A stretch of 53,349 nt of DNA from contig CANRXB010000016.1 of NCBI GenBank assembly GCA_947643715.1, forward strand, positions 1 through 53,349, written 5' to 3'. The notes under the pieces are model-generated. The model worked only from the letters and a program-made list of their open reading frames with translations, searched no databases and had not been told where the DNA came from. The DNA is from an uncultured bacterium (lineage in GTDB: Bacteria; Bacillota; Clostridia; Oscillospirales; Oscillospiraceae). The translations under genes were made by a program, and so were the position numbers. Shown here one piece after another: positions 7,542 through 16,125 of the stretch; within the stretch, counting starts at the first letter, position 1, and every line of letters starts with the position of its first letter.

Positions 7542-10181
7542 TTACATTTCCTTCAATCGCTCTTCCAGTTTCGCGATGAGGGCCTCCAGCTTCGCGGCCC
7601 GCTCCTTCTCTGCGGCCACCACTGCCTCCGGAGCTTTGCTCAGGAAACCGGGGTTGGCCAGCTTGCCTGCCAGCCCTTTGAGCTCGGCCTGTTTCTTGCC
7701 CAGGTCCTTGGTGAGCCGGGCCTTCTCCTTTTCCAGATCCACCAGCTCGGCCAGGGGCATATACACCTTGGCGTCGTGGGTGATGTCCGCCACCAGGCCG
7801 GTGAGATCGGAAGGCTCGCCGGTGCGCACCTCGACGGACGAGGCATAGGCCAAGCGGGCAAGGAAGCCTTTCCCCGCCTCGAACGCCTCCGGCTTGGAGG
7901 CGACGATGATCACAGCCGCCTTTTTGGAGGGAGGCACGTTCATCTCGGCCCGGCGGGCGCGGATGGTGCGCACCACGTCCATGACGGACTCCATGGCGCT
8001 CTCCGCCTCCTGGAAATCCAGCGCCTCATCGTAGCGCGGCCAGCTTTGCAGCATGAGGTACCCGCCGTCGATGCCGGGGGCGTGGGGCAGGGCCTGCCAG
8101 ATCTCCTCCGTGATGAAGGGCATGAACGGGTGCAGGAGCTTCAGCGTCTCCGTGAGCACATACACCAGCACCTGCTGGGCCTGCACCTTGGCGGCCTCGT
8201 CGTCCCCTTGCAGGCGGGCCTTGGTCAGCTCGATATACCAGTCGCAGTAGTCGCTCCAAATGAAATCGTACACCTTGGCGGAAGCCACTCCCAACTCGTA
8301 GGCGTCCATATTCTCGGTGACTTCTTTGATCAGGCGGTCCAGCTTGGACAAGATCCAGCGATCCTCCTGCTCCAGCTCGTCCGGCAGGACGCACCGGTCG
8401 ATCGTGAGGTTCATCATCACGAACCGGCTGGCGTTCCAGATCTTGTTGGCGAAATTGCGCATCGCCTCGCATTTTTCCACATAGAAGCGCATATCGTTGC
8501 CCGGTGCGTTGCCGGTGATCAGGTTGAAACGCAGGGCGTCCGCGCCGAACCTGTCCGCCATCTCCAGCGGATCGATGCCGTTGCCCAGGGACTTGGACAT
8601 CTTGCGGCCCTTGTCGTCCCGCACCAGGCCGTGGATGAGCACCGTGTGGAAGGGGGGCTTTCCCGTATGCTCACAGGCGGAGAAGATCATCCTGGCCACC
8701 CAGAAGAAGATGATGTCATAGCCTGTGACCAGCACGTCGGTGGGGTAGAAGAAGTCCAGGTCCTCCGTCTTTTCCGGCCAGCCCAGGATGGAGAACGGCC
8801 ACAGCGCGGAGGAGAACCAGGTGTCCAGCACGTCCGGGTCCCGCACGATGTCCTTGGAGCCGCATTTCTCACACTGGCAGGGGTCCTCCATGGAGACGGT
8901 CATATGGCCGCAGTCCCCGCAGGTCCACGCGGGGATCTGGTGGCCCCACCAGAGCTGGCGGGAGATGCACCAGTCCCGGACGTTCTCCATCCAGTTCAGA
9001 TAGGTCTTGGAGAAGCGGTCGGGGACGAACCTGGTCTCCCCCTCCTCCACGACGCGGATGGCCTCCCGGGCCAGGGGCTCCATCTTCACGAACCACTGGG
9101 CGGAGATCAGCGGCTCCACATCGTGGTGGCAGCGGGAGCAGGTGCCCACATTGTGCTCGTGGGCCTCCACCTTCACCAGATAGCCCTGCGCCTCCAGGTC
9201 CTCCACGATGGCGCGCCTGGCCTCGTAGCGGTCCATCCCGGAGTACCGCCCGTAGCCCTCCACCACCTTGCCATGGTCGTCCAGCACGCGGATGGTCTCC
9301 AGATCGTGGCGCAGCCCCACCTCGAAATCGTTGGGATCGTGGGCGGGCGTCATCTTCACGCACCCGGTGCCGAATTCCACGTCCACGTACTCGTCCGCCA
9401 CGATGGGCATCTCCCGGCCCACCAGGGGCAGCACGCAGGTCTTGCCCACGAGGTCGGCGTACCGCTCGTCGTTGGGGTTGACGGCCACGCCGGTGTCGCC
9501 CAGCATGGTCTCCGGCCGGGTGGTGGCCACGATGACCCAGCGGTCCTCCTCCCCCTGGATGGGGTAGCGGATGTGCCAGAGGTGGCCCGGCTTGTCCTGG
9601 TACTCCACCTCCACGTCGCTCAGGGCGGTGACGCAGTGCGGGCACCAGTTGATGATGCGGCTGCCCTTATAGATAAGGCCCTTCTCATACAGGCGGACGA
9701 ACACATGGCGGACGGCCTTGGACAGCCCTTCGTCCATGGTGAACCGGGCCCGTTCCCAGTCGCAGGAGCAGCCCAGCTTCTTCTGCTGCTCCAGGATGCA
9801 GTCGCCGTACCGGTGCTTCCATTCCCAGACGCGCTCCAGGAACTTCTCTCTTCCCAGGTCGTAGCGGCTGAGCCCCTCTTTGGTGCGCAGCTCCTCCTCC
9901 ACCTTGGCCTGGGTGGCGATGCCGGCGTGGTCGGTGCCGGGCACCCACAGCGCAGCATAGCCCTGCATCCGCTTATAGCGAATGAGCATGTCCTGCAGCG
10001 CGTCGTCCATGGCGTGGCCGATATGGAGCTGGCCGGTGACGTTGGGGGGCGGCATGACGATGGTGAAGGGCTTCTTGTCCGGATCGCGCACGCCCCGGAA
10101 GCAGCCGTTCTCCTCCCACTGCCGGTAGATGCGTCCCTCGACCTCTTTGGGGTCGTAGATCTTAGGTAATTCTTTGTTCAT
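7542..10181 (-). CDS. valS: Valyl-tRNA synthetase
   Basis: Class I aminoacyl-tRNA synthetase that charges tRNA-Val, with an editing domain against threonine. The 879-residue product is a normal bacterial length. It has the HIGH-type motif [15 protein letters not shown] near residue 45, the editing domain with [17 protein letters not shown], and the KMSKS loop [16 protein letters not shown]-terminal coiled-coil arm ([29 protein letters not shown]) ends the protein. AGGAGG lies 7 nt before the ATG at 10181. It is the second gene behind a valine T-box leader, 11 nt after the YcxB-like gene, so its expression should rise when tRNA-Val is uncharged. Confidence 0.97.
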   Translation of the reverse strand: MNKELPKIYDPKEVEGRIYRQWEENGCFRGVRDPDKKPFTIVMPPPNVTGQLHIGHAMDDALQDMLIRYKRMQGYAALWVPGTDHAGIATQAKVEEELRTKEGLSRYDLGREKFLERVWEWKHRYGDCILEQQKKLGCSCDWERARFTMDEGLSKAVRHVFVRLYEKGLIYKGSRIINWCPHCVTALSDVEVEYQDKPGHLWHIRYPIQGEEDRWVIVATTRPETMLGDTGVAVNPNDERYADLVGKTCVLPLVGREMPIVADEYVDVEFGTGCVKMTPAHDPNDFEVGLRHDLETIRVLDDHGKVVEGYGRYSGMDRYEARRAIVEDLEAQGYLVKVEAHEHNVGTCSRCHHDVEPLISAQWFVKMEPLAREAIRVVEEGETRFVPDRFSKTYLNWMENVRDWCISRQLWWGHQIPAWTCGDCGHMTVSMEDPCQCEKCGSKDIVRDPDVLDTWFSSALWPFSILGWPEKTEDLDFFYPTDVLVTGYDIIFFWVARMIFSACEHTGKPPFHTVLIHGLVRDDKGRKMSKSLGNGIDPLEMADRFGADALRFNLITGNAPGNDMRFYVEKCEAMRNFANKIWNASRFVMMNLTIDRCVLPDELEQEDRWILSKLDRLIKEVTENMDAYELGVASAKVYDFIWSDYCDWYIELTKARLQGDDEAAKVQAQQVLVYVLTETLKLLHPFMPFITEEIWQALPHAPGIDGGYLMLQSWPRYDEALDFQEAESAMESVMDVVRTIRARRAEMNVPPSKKAAVIIVASKPEAFEAGKGFLARLAYASSVEVRTGEPSDLTGLVADITHDAKVYMPLAELVDLEKEKARLTKDLGKKQAELKGLAGKLANPGFLSKAPEAVVAAEKERAAKLEALIAKLEERLKEM

Positions 10182-10192
10182 GGCATATCCTC

Positions 10193-10843
10193 CTAATCTT
10201 CATGACGTGATCTCTTGGCGATGTCCTCTTCCATGCGGCTGAAAAAGCCCTCTGCGTCCCCCGCTGCGAGGTCCTTCTTTTGCAGCAGGAGCGCGCCGCT
10301 CTCTCCCCAGCCCACCAGCCACGCGCTGCGGGACTGGGACACACGCGTCAGCTCGGACCATGGCGCCGTCCTGACGGCCTGTCCTCGTTCGAGGCAGGCC
10401 ATCCCGCTCCGGTCGAAACGGACGCATACGTCCTCCCCATCGAGGCCGCGCATCCGGGCGAGCAGCTCCGCTGCGGCCTTCCTGGCCTGGGACGAAGGGC
10501 CGGACGGACGCCTCCGCCCAGGTGACAGCAGCAGGACCAGCCCCAGGACCGTCCCCAGCGCTCCGGCGGCGAGCGGGACCGGGAGCCCTTTGGGATCCGT
10601 CAGCCCCGGTATCAGCAGGAAAACGCCCAGCGCCAGCAGGACGGCCCCGTATACGCGATATCTGATCCCGCGCCTCCCCGATCCGGGCCCCTTGGCAGCG
10701 CAGTCCTCCAGCCGGTCGGTGAGCCGCCAAAGGCCGGGCATGACGCTGCGGCTCTTGGCTTCCAGCAGCTCGTCCATGAGCTGGGCCGCTTCCCCGTCCA
10801 GGGCGGGATCGTCATATGCGCTCAAACGGAACAGGAGCTCCAT
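10193..10843 (-). CDS. Two-helix membrane protein with YcxB-like C-terminal domain
   Basis: Unknown function. The 216-residue product has a helical, acidic N-terminal segment and two adjacent membrane helices at about 65-81 and 88-107. Its cytosolic C-terminal domain ([27 protein letters not shown].. LLLQKKDL) follows the YcxB-like / PH-like pattern of a short strand, W-S-E-L and a basic 'KKDL' end. I chose the ATG at 10843 because GGAGG lies 7 nt upstream; an upstream in-frame start would run through the T-box leader and is not credible. It lies between the T-box and valS, 11 nt from valS, so it is co-expressed on valine starvation. Confidence 0.8.
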   Translation of the reverse strand: MELLFRLSAYDDPALDGEAAQLMDELLEAKSRSVMPGLWRLTDRLEDCAAKGPGSGRRGIRYRVYGAVLLALGVFLLIPGLTDPKGLPVPLAAGALGTVLGLVLLLSPGRRRPSGPSSQARKAAAELLARMRGLDGEDVCVRFDRSGMACLERGQAVRTAPWSELTRVSQSRSAWLVGWGESGALLLQKKDLAAGDAEGFFSRMEEDIAKRSRHED

Positions 10844-10858
10844 GCTGTGCCTCCAATC

Positions 10859-11098
10859 AAAAACGCCCCGAGCCGATTTGGCTCGGGGCGGACGCATGGT
10901 CCGTGGTACCACCCGGATTCCCCTAGACGGGGCACTCGAACCCTTAACGCGGGGAACGGCGGGGCTTGAGCGGCGCACAGGCCGGTTCTGCTCCACGGCT
11001 CGGGGACGACTTCGCCCGGCTCCGCTACGGCCTCGCACCAAAACGGCCGCTCTCTGGAACGGAGGATCGGGGTACTGCTTCCCTTCCTAGCCTTTTAC
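10859..11098 (-). promoter_or_regulatory. T-box leader, valine-specific
   Basis: tRNA-sensing riboswitch. On the minus strand, stem I has the conserved distal loop CAGAGAGCGG..GGTGCGAGGCCG. A specifier region GAAGTCGTCC offers GTC (valine) at 11010-11008, with an overlapping alternative GTC at 11007-11005. The T-box bulge TGGTACCACGG lies at 10911-10901. The intrinsic terminator CGCCCCGAGCC / GGCTCGGGGCG plus T5 lies at 10890-10859. Uncharged tRNA-Val would stabilise the antiterminator and allow transcription into the YcxB-like gene and valS. Confidence 0.92.
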
Positions 11099-11104
11099 CC
11101 TAGT

Positions 11105-11133
11105 AGTATATGCAAACCGGGCCGGTTTGTCAA
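11105..11133 (-). promoter_or_regulatory. Sigma-A promoter of the T-box / valS transcript
   Basis: Perfect TTGACA (11133-11128), 17-bp spacer, TATACT (11110-11105); start near 11098. Confidence 0.85.
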
Positions 11134-11168
11134 GGAAAGGTTTTTGTCACAGGTTTCCAAAAAACCCA

Positions 11169-11197
11169 TTGTAATTTTCTTTGAAATCGTGTACACT
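11169..11197 (+). promoter_or_regulatory. Sigma-A promoter of the two small membrane protein genes
   Basis: TTGTAA, 17-bp spacer, TACACT; start near 11204, followed at once by the AGGAGG of the first small gene. Confidence 0.6.
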
Positions 11198-11227
11198 AGA
11201 CACATCCATACGAGGAGGGACAGCTAT

Positions 11228-11338
11228 ATGAAAATAGCCAGCTTTATCCTGAATACCGCAGCGGTCGCCTTGGCGGCGGCGTCGGTGGCCTGCGCGGTGG
11301 TGGCCCACCTGTGTGCGTCCCTCCAGGACGCGGACTGA
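11228..11338 (+). CDS. 36-residue membrane protein
   Basis: A very small gene with its own promoter and a clear AGGAGGG site 9 nt before the ATG. The product (MKIASFILNTAAVALAAASV...) is one hydrophobic helix covering about residues 5-30 and a short polar tail ending LQDAD. The N-terminus resembles that of the next gene (MKxAxFxLxxxAxAxAxAxVxCxxxA), so the two look like a short/long duplicate pair. No known function; a peptide of this type could bind a larger membrane complex, but that is speculation. Confidence 0.6.
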   Translation: MKIASFILNTAAVALAAASVACAVVAHLCASLQDAD

Positions 11339-11355
11339 CCAAAGGAGGAACAGAA

Positions 11356-11550
11356 ATGAAAACTGCCCGCTTCGTGCTGAAGATCGTGGCCATCGCCATG
11401 GCGATTGCCGCAGTCGTATGCACCATCGCAGCGTTTTGGGACCAGATCATGGACCTGATCGACAGCATCATCGACAGGGTGGAGGAACGGCGCGCCGAGC
11501 GCTGCTTCCAGCCCTCTGAGTTCGACGATTACGACGACGACATCATGTGA
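11356..11550 (+). CDS. 64-residue single-helix membrane protein
   Basis: Small protein with AAAGGAGG 8 nt before the ATG, 17 nt after the preceding small gene. Residues 1-28 (MKTARFVLKIVAIAMAIAAV...) form a membrane helix. An amphipathic charged helix follows (WDQIMDLIDSIIDRVEERRAER), then an acidic C-terminus (SEFDDYDDDIM). Small proteins of this shape are frequent in gut Clostridia but I know no function for them. Together with the 36-residue gene it forms a two-gene unit ending in a perfect hairpin. Confidence 0.7.
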   Translation: MKTARFVLKIVAIAMAIAAVVCTIAAFWDQIMDLIDSIIDRVEERRAERCFQPSEFDDYDDDIM

Positions 11551-11556
11551 CGTGAG

Positions 11557-11589
11557 CAGAGCCGCCCGGCCATCGGCCGGGCGGCTCTG
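11557..11589. terminator. Hairpin between convergent genes
   Basis: Perfect 15-bp arms (CAGAGCCGCCCGGCC and its complement) with a 3-nt loop, between the small membrane gene and the DUF1015 gene. No strong T-run on either side. Confidence 0.6.
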
Positions 11590-11594
11590 TGCGT

Positions 11595-12884
11595 TCAGCG
11601 GATCTTCCTGGCCTCCAGGTAGAAGCGTTTGTCGTGGGCCTCGCCCATGGAGAAGGTCTTGCGCGGGAGCACCCCGTCCCGCAGCACGCAGGGGAACAGC
11701 TCATCCTTCGCCATCGGCGGCAGGAGGAAGGCGATGTTGCCGGGCCGGGCGGCGAACTCCCGGGCCACGTCCTCGCCATGGATGTAGTCCACCCGGCCGG
11801 GGCGGTCCATGAGATAGTCGTCCAAAAAGCTCTGGAGCGCCCCCACAGGAAGCCGCGCGGCGCTGGCGGGGACGGTGACGGTCCCTTCCCCTCCCGTCCA
11901 TATATACCGCAGGGGGAGGCCGTCCCCCTCGGCCATGCTGCCCCGGCGGGCGCCGGGATAGCGGCGCACCAGAGCGTCCAGCAGCTCCTCCGGGCCGGTG
12001 TGGAACACCACCCGGTGGATGGGCTCGAACTCCAGGCTCTCGTCATGGAGGTCTACCAGCTCGCACAGGGTGTACCGGGAGGGGAGCGTATCCCACTTCT
12101 CCGGGGGCATGAGCCGTTTCTGGCGCTCGTAGCACTCCTTGGCGGTGGCCAGGGAGTGGTTCCCGTCCCCCACGGCGAACAGCATCACCGCCTGATCCCG
12201 AACGCCATATCTGGCACTGAACGCGGCGGGGTCCGCCAGGGCGGAGAGCGCCGCGGCCACCTGCCTGAGCTGCCTTTCCCCCAGCAGCCAGCCCTTCACA
12301 TGCCCACCCTGCTCCATCAGCTCGAAATCGTAGAGCTTCTCCATGGAGCCGGTCTGGGCCCCCAGCGGCTCGATGACGGTGCGGCCCGGATCGTCGGTGA
12401 GCAGCATGGCATGGGGCAGCTCGATGGGGGCGTTCTTGCGCACCGCCACCCGGGGCGGGATGCGGGAGAGGACCACCCCTTCCGTGCCCCGGATGAGCAC
12501 ATCGGTCCCCAGCTCATAGTCATAGGCCGTCAGGTCCGCCATGCCCACCAGCCCCCGGCGCACCTTCCCGCTGGACAAGGTACGCTCTACGTAGACCATG
12601 GCCCCAGGCAGGGTCTTGAACCGGCCCTCCCGGACATACCGGGCCATGGTGCTGTTGATGTCCATGATGTCCATCTCCACCTGGGGGCCGTCCAGGCTGC
12701 TCTCGGGCAGGATGAGCCGGAGAGAGGATGGGGCGCGGCCCACCCGCTCTTCCACCCGCTGCCAGTACTCCGGCTGGGAGGTGTACTGGTCGCAGGCCAC
12801 CACGGACCACTTGTCGTAGTCGCAGTCCTGGGGCAGCAGGATGTCGGCGGGGCGGAACGGGAGCCGTTCAAAGATGTCCTCCAT
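11595..12884 (-). CDS. DUF1015 family protein
   Basis: A 429-residue member of the DUF1015 family, whose biochemical role is not established. Family features include the N-terminal RPADILLPQDCDYDKWSVVACDQYTSQPEYW, the central VRKNAPIELPHAMLLTDD, and a C-terminal AVGDGNHSLATAKECYE motif with potential metal or phosphate ligands. AAAGGAG lies 8 nt upstream of the ATG. It is the last gene of an Lrp regulator / aminotransferase / ThrH-like phosphatase series on this strand. DUF1015 genes often accompany serine biosynthesis genes (serA, serC), so a role near serine or threonine metabolism is a reasonable inference. Confidence 0.88.
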   Translation of the reverse strand: MEDIFERLPFRPADILLPQDCDYDKWSVVACDQYTSQPEYWQRVEERVGRAPSSLRLILPESSLDGPQVEMDIMDINSTMARYVREGRFKTLPGAMVYVERTLSSGKVRRGLVGMADLTAYDYELGTDVLIRGTEGVVLSRIPPRVAVRKNAPIELPHAMLLTDDPGRTVIEPLGAQTGSMEKLYDFELMEQGGHVKGWLLGERQLRQVAAALSALADPAAFSARYGVRDQAVMLFAVGDGNHSLATAKECYERQKRLMPPEKWDTLPSRYTLCELVDLHDESLEFEPIHRVVFHTGPEELLDALVRRYPGARRGSMAEGDGLPLRYIWTGGEGTVTVPASAARLPVGALQSFLDDYLMDRPGRVDYIHGEDVAREFAARPGNIAFLLPPMAKDELFPCVLRDGVLPRKTFSMGEAHDKRFYLEARKIR

Positions 12885-12926
12885 GGCGAAATCTCCTTTC
12901 TGAGATCGGAGCGGGGCCGGTCCCGC

Positions 12927-13526
12927 TCACAGCGCGGCTTTGATGGCTGCGAGCAGATCGCCGAACTCCTCGAACGCGGGCAACTCGGGGTGGCTGGCTT
13001 TGATGGCCTCGGTGGACTTGAACAGGAAGCCCGCCTTGCCGGCCTGGATCATGGCCAGGTCGTTGAAGCTGTCGCCGGCGGCGATGGTGTCGAAGCCGCA
13101 GGACTGGAGGGCCTTCACCGTAGTGAGCTTGGACTGCTCGCACCGCATCCGATAGCCGGCGATCTCGCCGTCCTCAGCCACCTCCAGGGTGTTGCAGAAC
13201 AGCGAGGGCCAGCCCAGCTTGGCCATCAGGGGCTTTGCGAACTGCTCGAAGGTGTCGCTCAAGATCACCACCTGGGTGATGGTCCGCAGCTCGTCCAGGA
13301 ACTCCTTCGCCCCCGGGAGGGGATCGATCTTGGCGATGGTGGCCTGGATCTCCTTCAAGCCCAGGCCGTGCTCTTTGAGGATGGCCAGCCGGTAGGCCAT
13401 CAGCTTGTCGTAGTCCGGCTCGTCCCGGGTGGTCCGGCGCAGCTCCGGGATACCGCTGGCCTCAGCGAAAGCGATCCAGATCTCGGGGACCAATACGCCC
13501 TCCATATCCAGACAGACGATGTTCAT
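12927..13526 (-). CDS. thrH: ThrH-like phosphoserine phosphatase / homoserine phosphotransferase
   Basis: HAD-superfamily enzyme expected to hydrolyse phosphoserine to serine and, in characterised ThrH, to move phosphate to homoserine. The 199-residue product reproduces ThrH motifs. These are the nucleophile Asp7 in NIVCLDMEGVLVPEIWIAFAE, motif II VVILSDTFEQFAKPLMAKLG, and motif III AAGDSFNDLAMI. The second motif I residue is Glu (DME), as in ThrH and unlike SerB's DxDxT. It lies downstream of an aminotransferase and upstream of DUF1015 on one strand, which fits amino acid synthesis. Whether both activities are present cannot be told. Confidence 0.85.
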   Translation of the reverse strand: MNIVCLDMEGVLVPEIWIAFAEASGIPELRRTTRDEPDYDKLMAYRLAILKEHGLGLKEIQATIAKIDPLPGAKEFLDELRTITQVVILSDTFEQFAKPLMAKLGWPSLFCNTLEVAEDGEIAGYRMRCEQSKLTTVKALQSCGFDTIAAGDSFNDLAMIQAGKAGFLFKSTEAIKASHPELPAFEEFGDLLAAIKAAL

Positions 13527-13546
13527 GCGCAGCTTCCTTTCTTCGG

Positions 13547-13566
13547 CGCCTCCCCCTCGGGAGGCG
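13547..13566. repeat. Short hairpin between aminotransferase and thrH genes
   Basis: CGCCTCCC / GGGAGGCG, 8-bp arms with a 4-nt loop in the 45-bp intergenic gap; probably an mRNA processing or partial termination element. Confidence 0.35.
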
Positions 13567-13571
13567 TTCTT

Positions 13572-14741
13572 TCAGTGCAGGCTCTTCAGGAACCGCTCCA
13601 GCCGTTTGAGCACCTCGTCCAAGTCGTGCATAGAAGCGGCATAATTGGCCCGGACATAGCCCTCGCCGCCGGGGCCGAAGGCGGAACCGGGGATCACCGC
13701 CACCCGCTGCTCCGCCAGGAAGCGGTCGCAGAACTGTTCGCTGGTCAGCCCGGTGGACTTGATGCAGGGGAAGGTATAGAACGCCCCCAAGGGCTCGAAG
13801 CAGGGCAATCCCAGGCTGCGGAAGCCGTCCACCAGGAACCGGCGGCGGCCGTCGTACTCGTCCCGCATGGCCTCGATATCGCCGTCCCCGTGGTCCAGGG
13901 CCTCGATGGCCGCGTACTGGCTGGTGGTGGGGGCGGACATGATGGCATACTGGTGGAGCTTGGTCATGGCGGCGATCAGCGGCTTCGGCCCGCACACGTA
14001 GCCCAGCCGCCAGCCTGTCATAGAATATGCCTTGGAAAAGCCGTTCACCACCACCGTCCGCTCATACATATCCGGGATAGCAGCCATGGAAACGTGCCTC
14101 TGGCCATAGGTGAGCTCCGCGTAGATCTCGTCGGTCACCACCATGATATCGGTCCCCCGCAGCACCTCCGCCAGCGCCTCCAGGTCGGCCCGGCCCATGA
14201 CGCCGCCAGTGGGGTTGTTGGGGAAGGGGAGCACCAGCACCTTGGTGCGGGGGGTGATGGCGGCGCGCAGCTCATCGGCGGTGAGCCGGAAATCGTTCTC
14301 CGCCTTGGTCTCCACCATCACGGGCACGCTGTGGAGCATGGACACCAGCGGCCCGTAGCACACGAAGGAGGGCGAGGGCACGATCACCTCGTCCCCCGGC
14401 TCCAGCAGGCAGCGGAAGGTGAGGTCCAGCCCCTCGCTGCCCCCCACCGTGACCAGGATCTGGCCGATGGGGGCATATCCCAGGCCGAACCGCCGCTCCA
14501 GATACCGGGCGATGGCCTGGCGCAGATCGCTCAGGCCGGCGTTGGGGGTATACTTGGTGAAGCCTTTCTCCAGGGAATAGATGCCCGCGTCCCGGATGTG
14601 CCAGGGCGTGACGAAGTCCGGCTCGCCGATGCCCAGGGAGATGCCTCCCTCCATGCCCTGGAGCATGTCGAAATATTTCCGGATCCCGGAGGGCTGGATG
14701 TCCTGCACCCTCCGGCACATGATCTTTCCGTAGTCCATCAT
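13572..14741 (-). CDS. PLP-dependent class I/II aminotransferase
   Basis: Fold-type I aminotransferase of 389 residues. The PLP lysine lies in VVNGFSKAYSMTGWRLGYVCGPK; NPTGGVMG, the Asp in VTDEIYAEL and the C-terminal Arg region (EGYVRANYAAS) are also present. The start region (DIQPSGIRKYFDMLQG.. ISLGIGEPDF) is typical of the aspartate/aromatic (PatA/AspC-like) branch. The gene opens with ATGATG overlapping the stop of the Lrp gene, so it is translationally coupled to its likely regulator. Substrate is uncertain: aspartate, alanine or phosphoserine-related amino donors are all possible given the ThrH neighbour. Confidence 0.9.
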   Translation of the reverse strand: MMDYGKIMCRRVQDIQPSGIRKYFDMLQGMEGGISLGIGEPDFVTPWHIRDAGIYSLEKGFTKYTPNAGLSDLRQAIARYLERRFGLGYAPIGQILVTVGGSEGLDLTFRCLLEPGDEVIVPSPSFVCYGPLVSMLHSVPVMVETKAENDFRLTADELRAAITPRTKVLVLPFPNNPTGGVMGRADLEALAEVLRGTDIMVVTDEIYAELTYGQRHVSMAAIPDMYERTVVVNGFSKAYSMTGWRLGYVCGPKPLIAAMTKLHQYAIMSAPTTSQYAAIEALDHGDGDIEAMRDEYDGRRRFLVDGFRSLGLPCFEPLGAFYTFPCIKSTGLTSEQFCDRFLAEQRVAVIPGSAFGPGGEGYVRANYAASMHDLDEVLKRLERFLKSLH

Positions 14742-15220
14742 TCGAACACGAACCTTTCCTCCTGGGCCTCCTGCACGGGGAAGATCAGGTGTTTTTCTTT
14801 GTATTTCTTCAAAATGAAGTGGGTAGCGGTGCCTGTGACCCCTTCGATCGGGGCCAGCTTCTCCCCTACGAAATGGGCCACCTCCTTCAAGGTGCGCCCC
14901 GAGATGATGACCGTCAGGTCATAGGCCCCACCCGACATGAGGTAGAGGCTCTCCACCTCTTCATATTGATAGATGCGCTGGGCGATGCGGTCGAACCCCT
15001 CCCCGCGCTGGGGCGTGACGCTCACCTCGATCAGCGCCGTGACCGACTCCCGATGGGTGCGGTCCCAATCCACGATGGTCTTATATCCCAGGATGATGCG
15101 GTCTCTTTCATATCCCGCCACTGCCTCCGACACCTCGTCCTGGGTCAGTCCGGTCATGGCCGCCAGTTGGGCATGGGTCAGGGTGGAGTCATCTTCCAAA
15201 AGCTGGAGCAGGTCTTTCAT
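14738..15220 (-). CDS. Lrp/AsnC family transcriptional regulator
   Basis: Amino-acid-responsive regulator of 160 residues. An N-terminal winged HTH (LTHAQLAAMTGLTQDEVSEAVAGYERDRIILGYKTIVDW) is joined to the RAM ligand-binding domain (VTALIEVSVTPQRGEGFDRIAQRI...YLMSGGAYDLTVIISGRTLKEVAHFV). I chose the ATG at 15220, with AGGAGGG about 10 nt upstream, over an in-frame upstream start that would translate the promoter. It is first in an operon with an aminotransferase, overlapping by 4 nt. Its promoter carries a large inverted repeat that may be an autoregulatory operator. Confidence 0.9.
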   Translation of the reverse strand: MKDLLQLLEDDSTLTHAQLAAMTGLTQDEVSEAVAGYERDRIILGYKTIVDWDRTHRESVTALIEVSVTPQRGEGFDRIAQRIYQYEEVESLYLMSGGAYDLTVIISGRTLKEVAHFVGEKLAPIEGVTGTATHFILKKYKEKHLIFPVQEAQEERFVFE

Positions 15221-15257
15221 GAGCAGGTCCCTCCTGTGCTGCGAAACGTTGCTCCAT

Positions 15258-15310
15258 ATTATACACGCAGCGAGGAGGAAAGGCAATCCCCTTTTCCTCC
15301 TCGCTGCGTG
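15258..15310 (-). promoter_or_regulatory. lrp-type gene promoter with 18-bp inverted repeat
   Basis: Minus-strand TTGCCT (15286-15281), 17-bp spacer, perfect TATAAT (15263-15258). A perfect 18-bp inverted repeat (15264-15281 and 15293-15310, CACGCAGCGAGGAGGAAA and complement, 11-bp loop) places one arm over the whole promoter spacer. It could be an operator or a T-less terminator of the upstream unit. Confidence 0.65.
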
Positions 15311-15409
15311 CTTTCCACCTATGTATCGTGCTCTCCGAGCCTCGGACGGCCCCTGTGCCCCCGGCACATTGGGGACACAGGGCCGGGGGAGCGCGGCGGG
15401 CCGACGGCC

Positions 15410-16057
15410 TCATCCAAGCTCCTCCGGCCGGAAGGCGGGCACCGCCTGGGGCCGCTGGACCAGATCCGCCAGCCCGGCCAGCGCGTCCTCCCCCAGTGGG
15501 CGGGACACTCCGGCCCCCGTCTCCACCCGCAGGGAGAAGCCCTCCCGGTCGGCCTCGAACAGCGCCGCGCCGGGGACGGGACGGTCCGTCACCTCATACC
15601 CCAGCCGCTCCAGGGCCAGCGTGAGGGCGGCCGGGCCCTTGGCACAGGCCGCGCCCAGCTCCCCCTGATATCCTTCCCCGCGGTCGGCCACCCAGGCGCA
15701 GTCCGCCCCCACCAGGAGGTCCCATTCCCCTGTACAGGCCCGCTCGGGCTCCTGCACAGGGGCCGGTGTGAAGCGTTCGCGCCGGCCATCCAGAAGGAAC
15801 AGCTCCACCTCCTGCCCCTCCTGCCGGACGAACACAGACGCGGGGAACTCGTAATACCGGGCCAGCCATGCCCCGCAGGCAGCGCAGCCGCCGTCGTGGA
15901 ACTTGGCCTCGCCCCCCGCCAGGGCCACGCCGCACCCTACGGCCCGGGCCAGCGCCCGGGCCAGCGGCCCGCCGCCGCTGCCGATGGCCACTGTGCCCAG
16001 CCCGCCCAGCCGCAGGCCCAACTCATAGAATTCCCGTCCCAGATCCGTCCGGTCCAT
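15410..16057 (-). CDS. Unrecognised 215-residue protein
   Basis: I do not recognise the family with confidence. The N-terminal region has a glycine-rich turn at about residues 23-30 (VAIGSGGG) followed by ALARAVGCGV. A conserved-looking HDGGCAACGAWLARYY with a Cys-X2-Cys pair lies near residues 58-61, and the rest is an alpha/beta pattern. The overall rhythm faintly recalls an N-terminal phosphohexomutase domain, but the catalytic serine loop is absent, so this is only a guess. I prefer the ATG at 16057 (GGAGG 9 nt upstream); an in-frame ATG at 16129 overlaps the WYL gene stop as ATGA. It follows the WYL regulator on the same strand. Confidence 0.6.
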   Translation of the reverse strand: MDRTDLGREFYELGLRLGGLGTVAIGSGGGPLARALARAVGCGVALAGGEAKFHDGGCAACGAWLARYYEFPASVFVRQEGQEVELFLLDGRRERFTPAPVQEPERACTGEWDLLVGADCAWVADRGEGYQGELGAACAKGPAALTLALERLGYEVTDRPVPGAALFEADREGFSLRVETGAGVSRPLGEDALAGLADLVQRPQAVPAFRPEELG

Positions 16058-16125
16058 TAGGCGGCACCTCCGTCCCAGGGCCTCGCGGCCCCGTTTTGGG
16101 AAAGTCTCCCCATTCCGCACGCAGA

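Noticed and set aside
11589-14924. A 1111-codon open frame on the plus strand
   Set aside because: Antisense shadow of the DUF1015, thrH and aminotransferase genes and the end of the Lrp gene; no ribosome site or domain.
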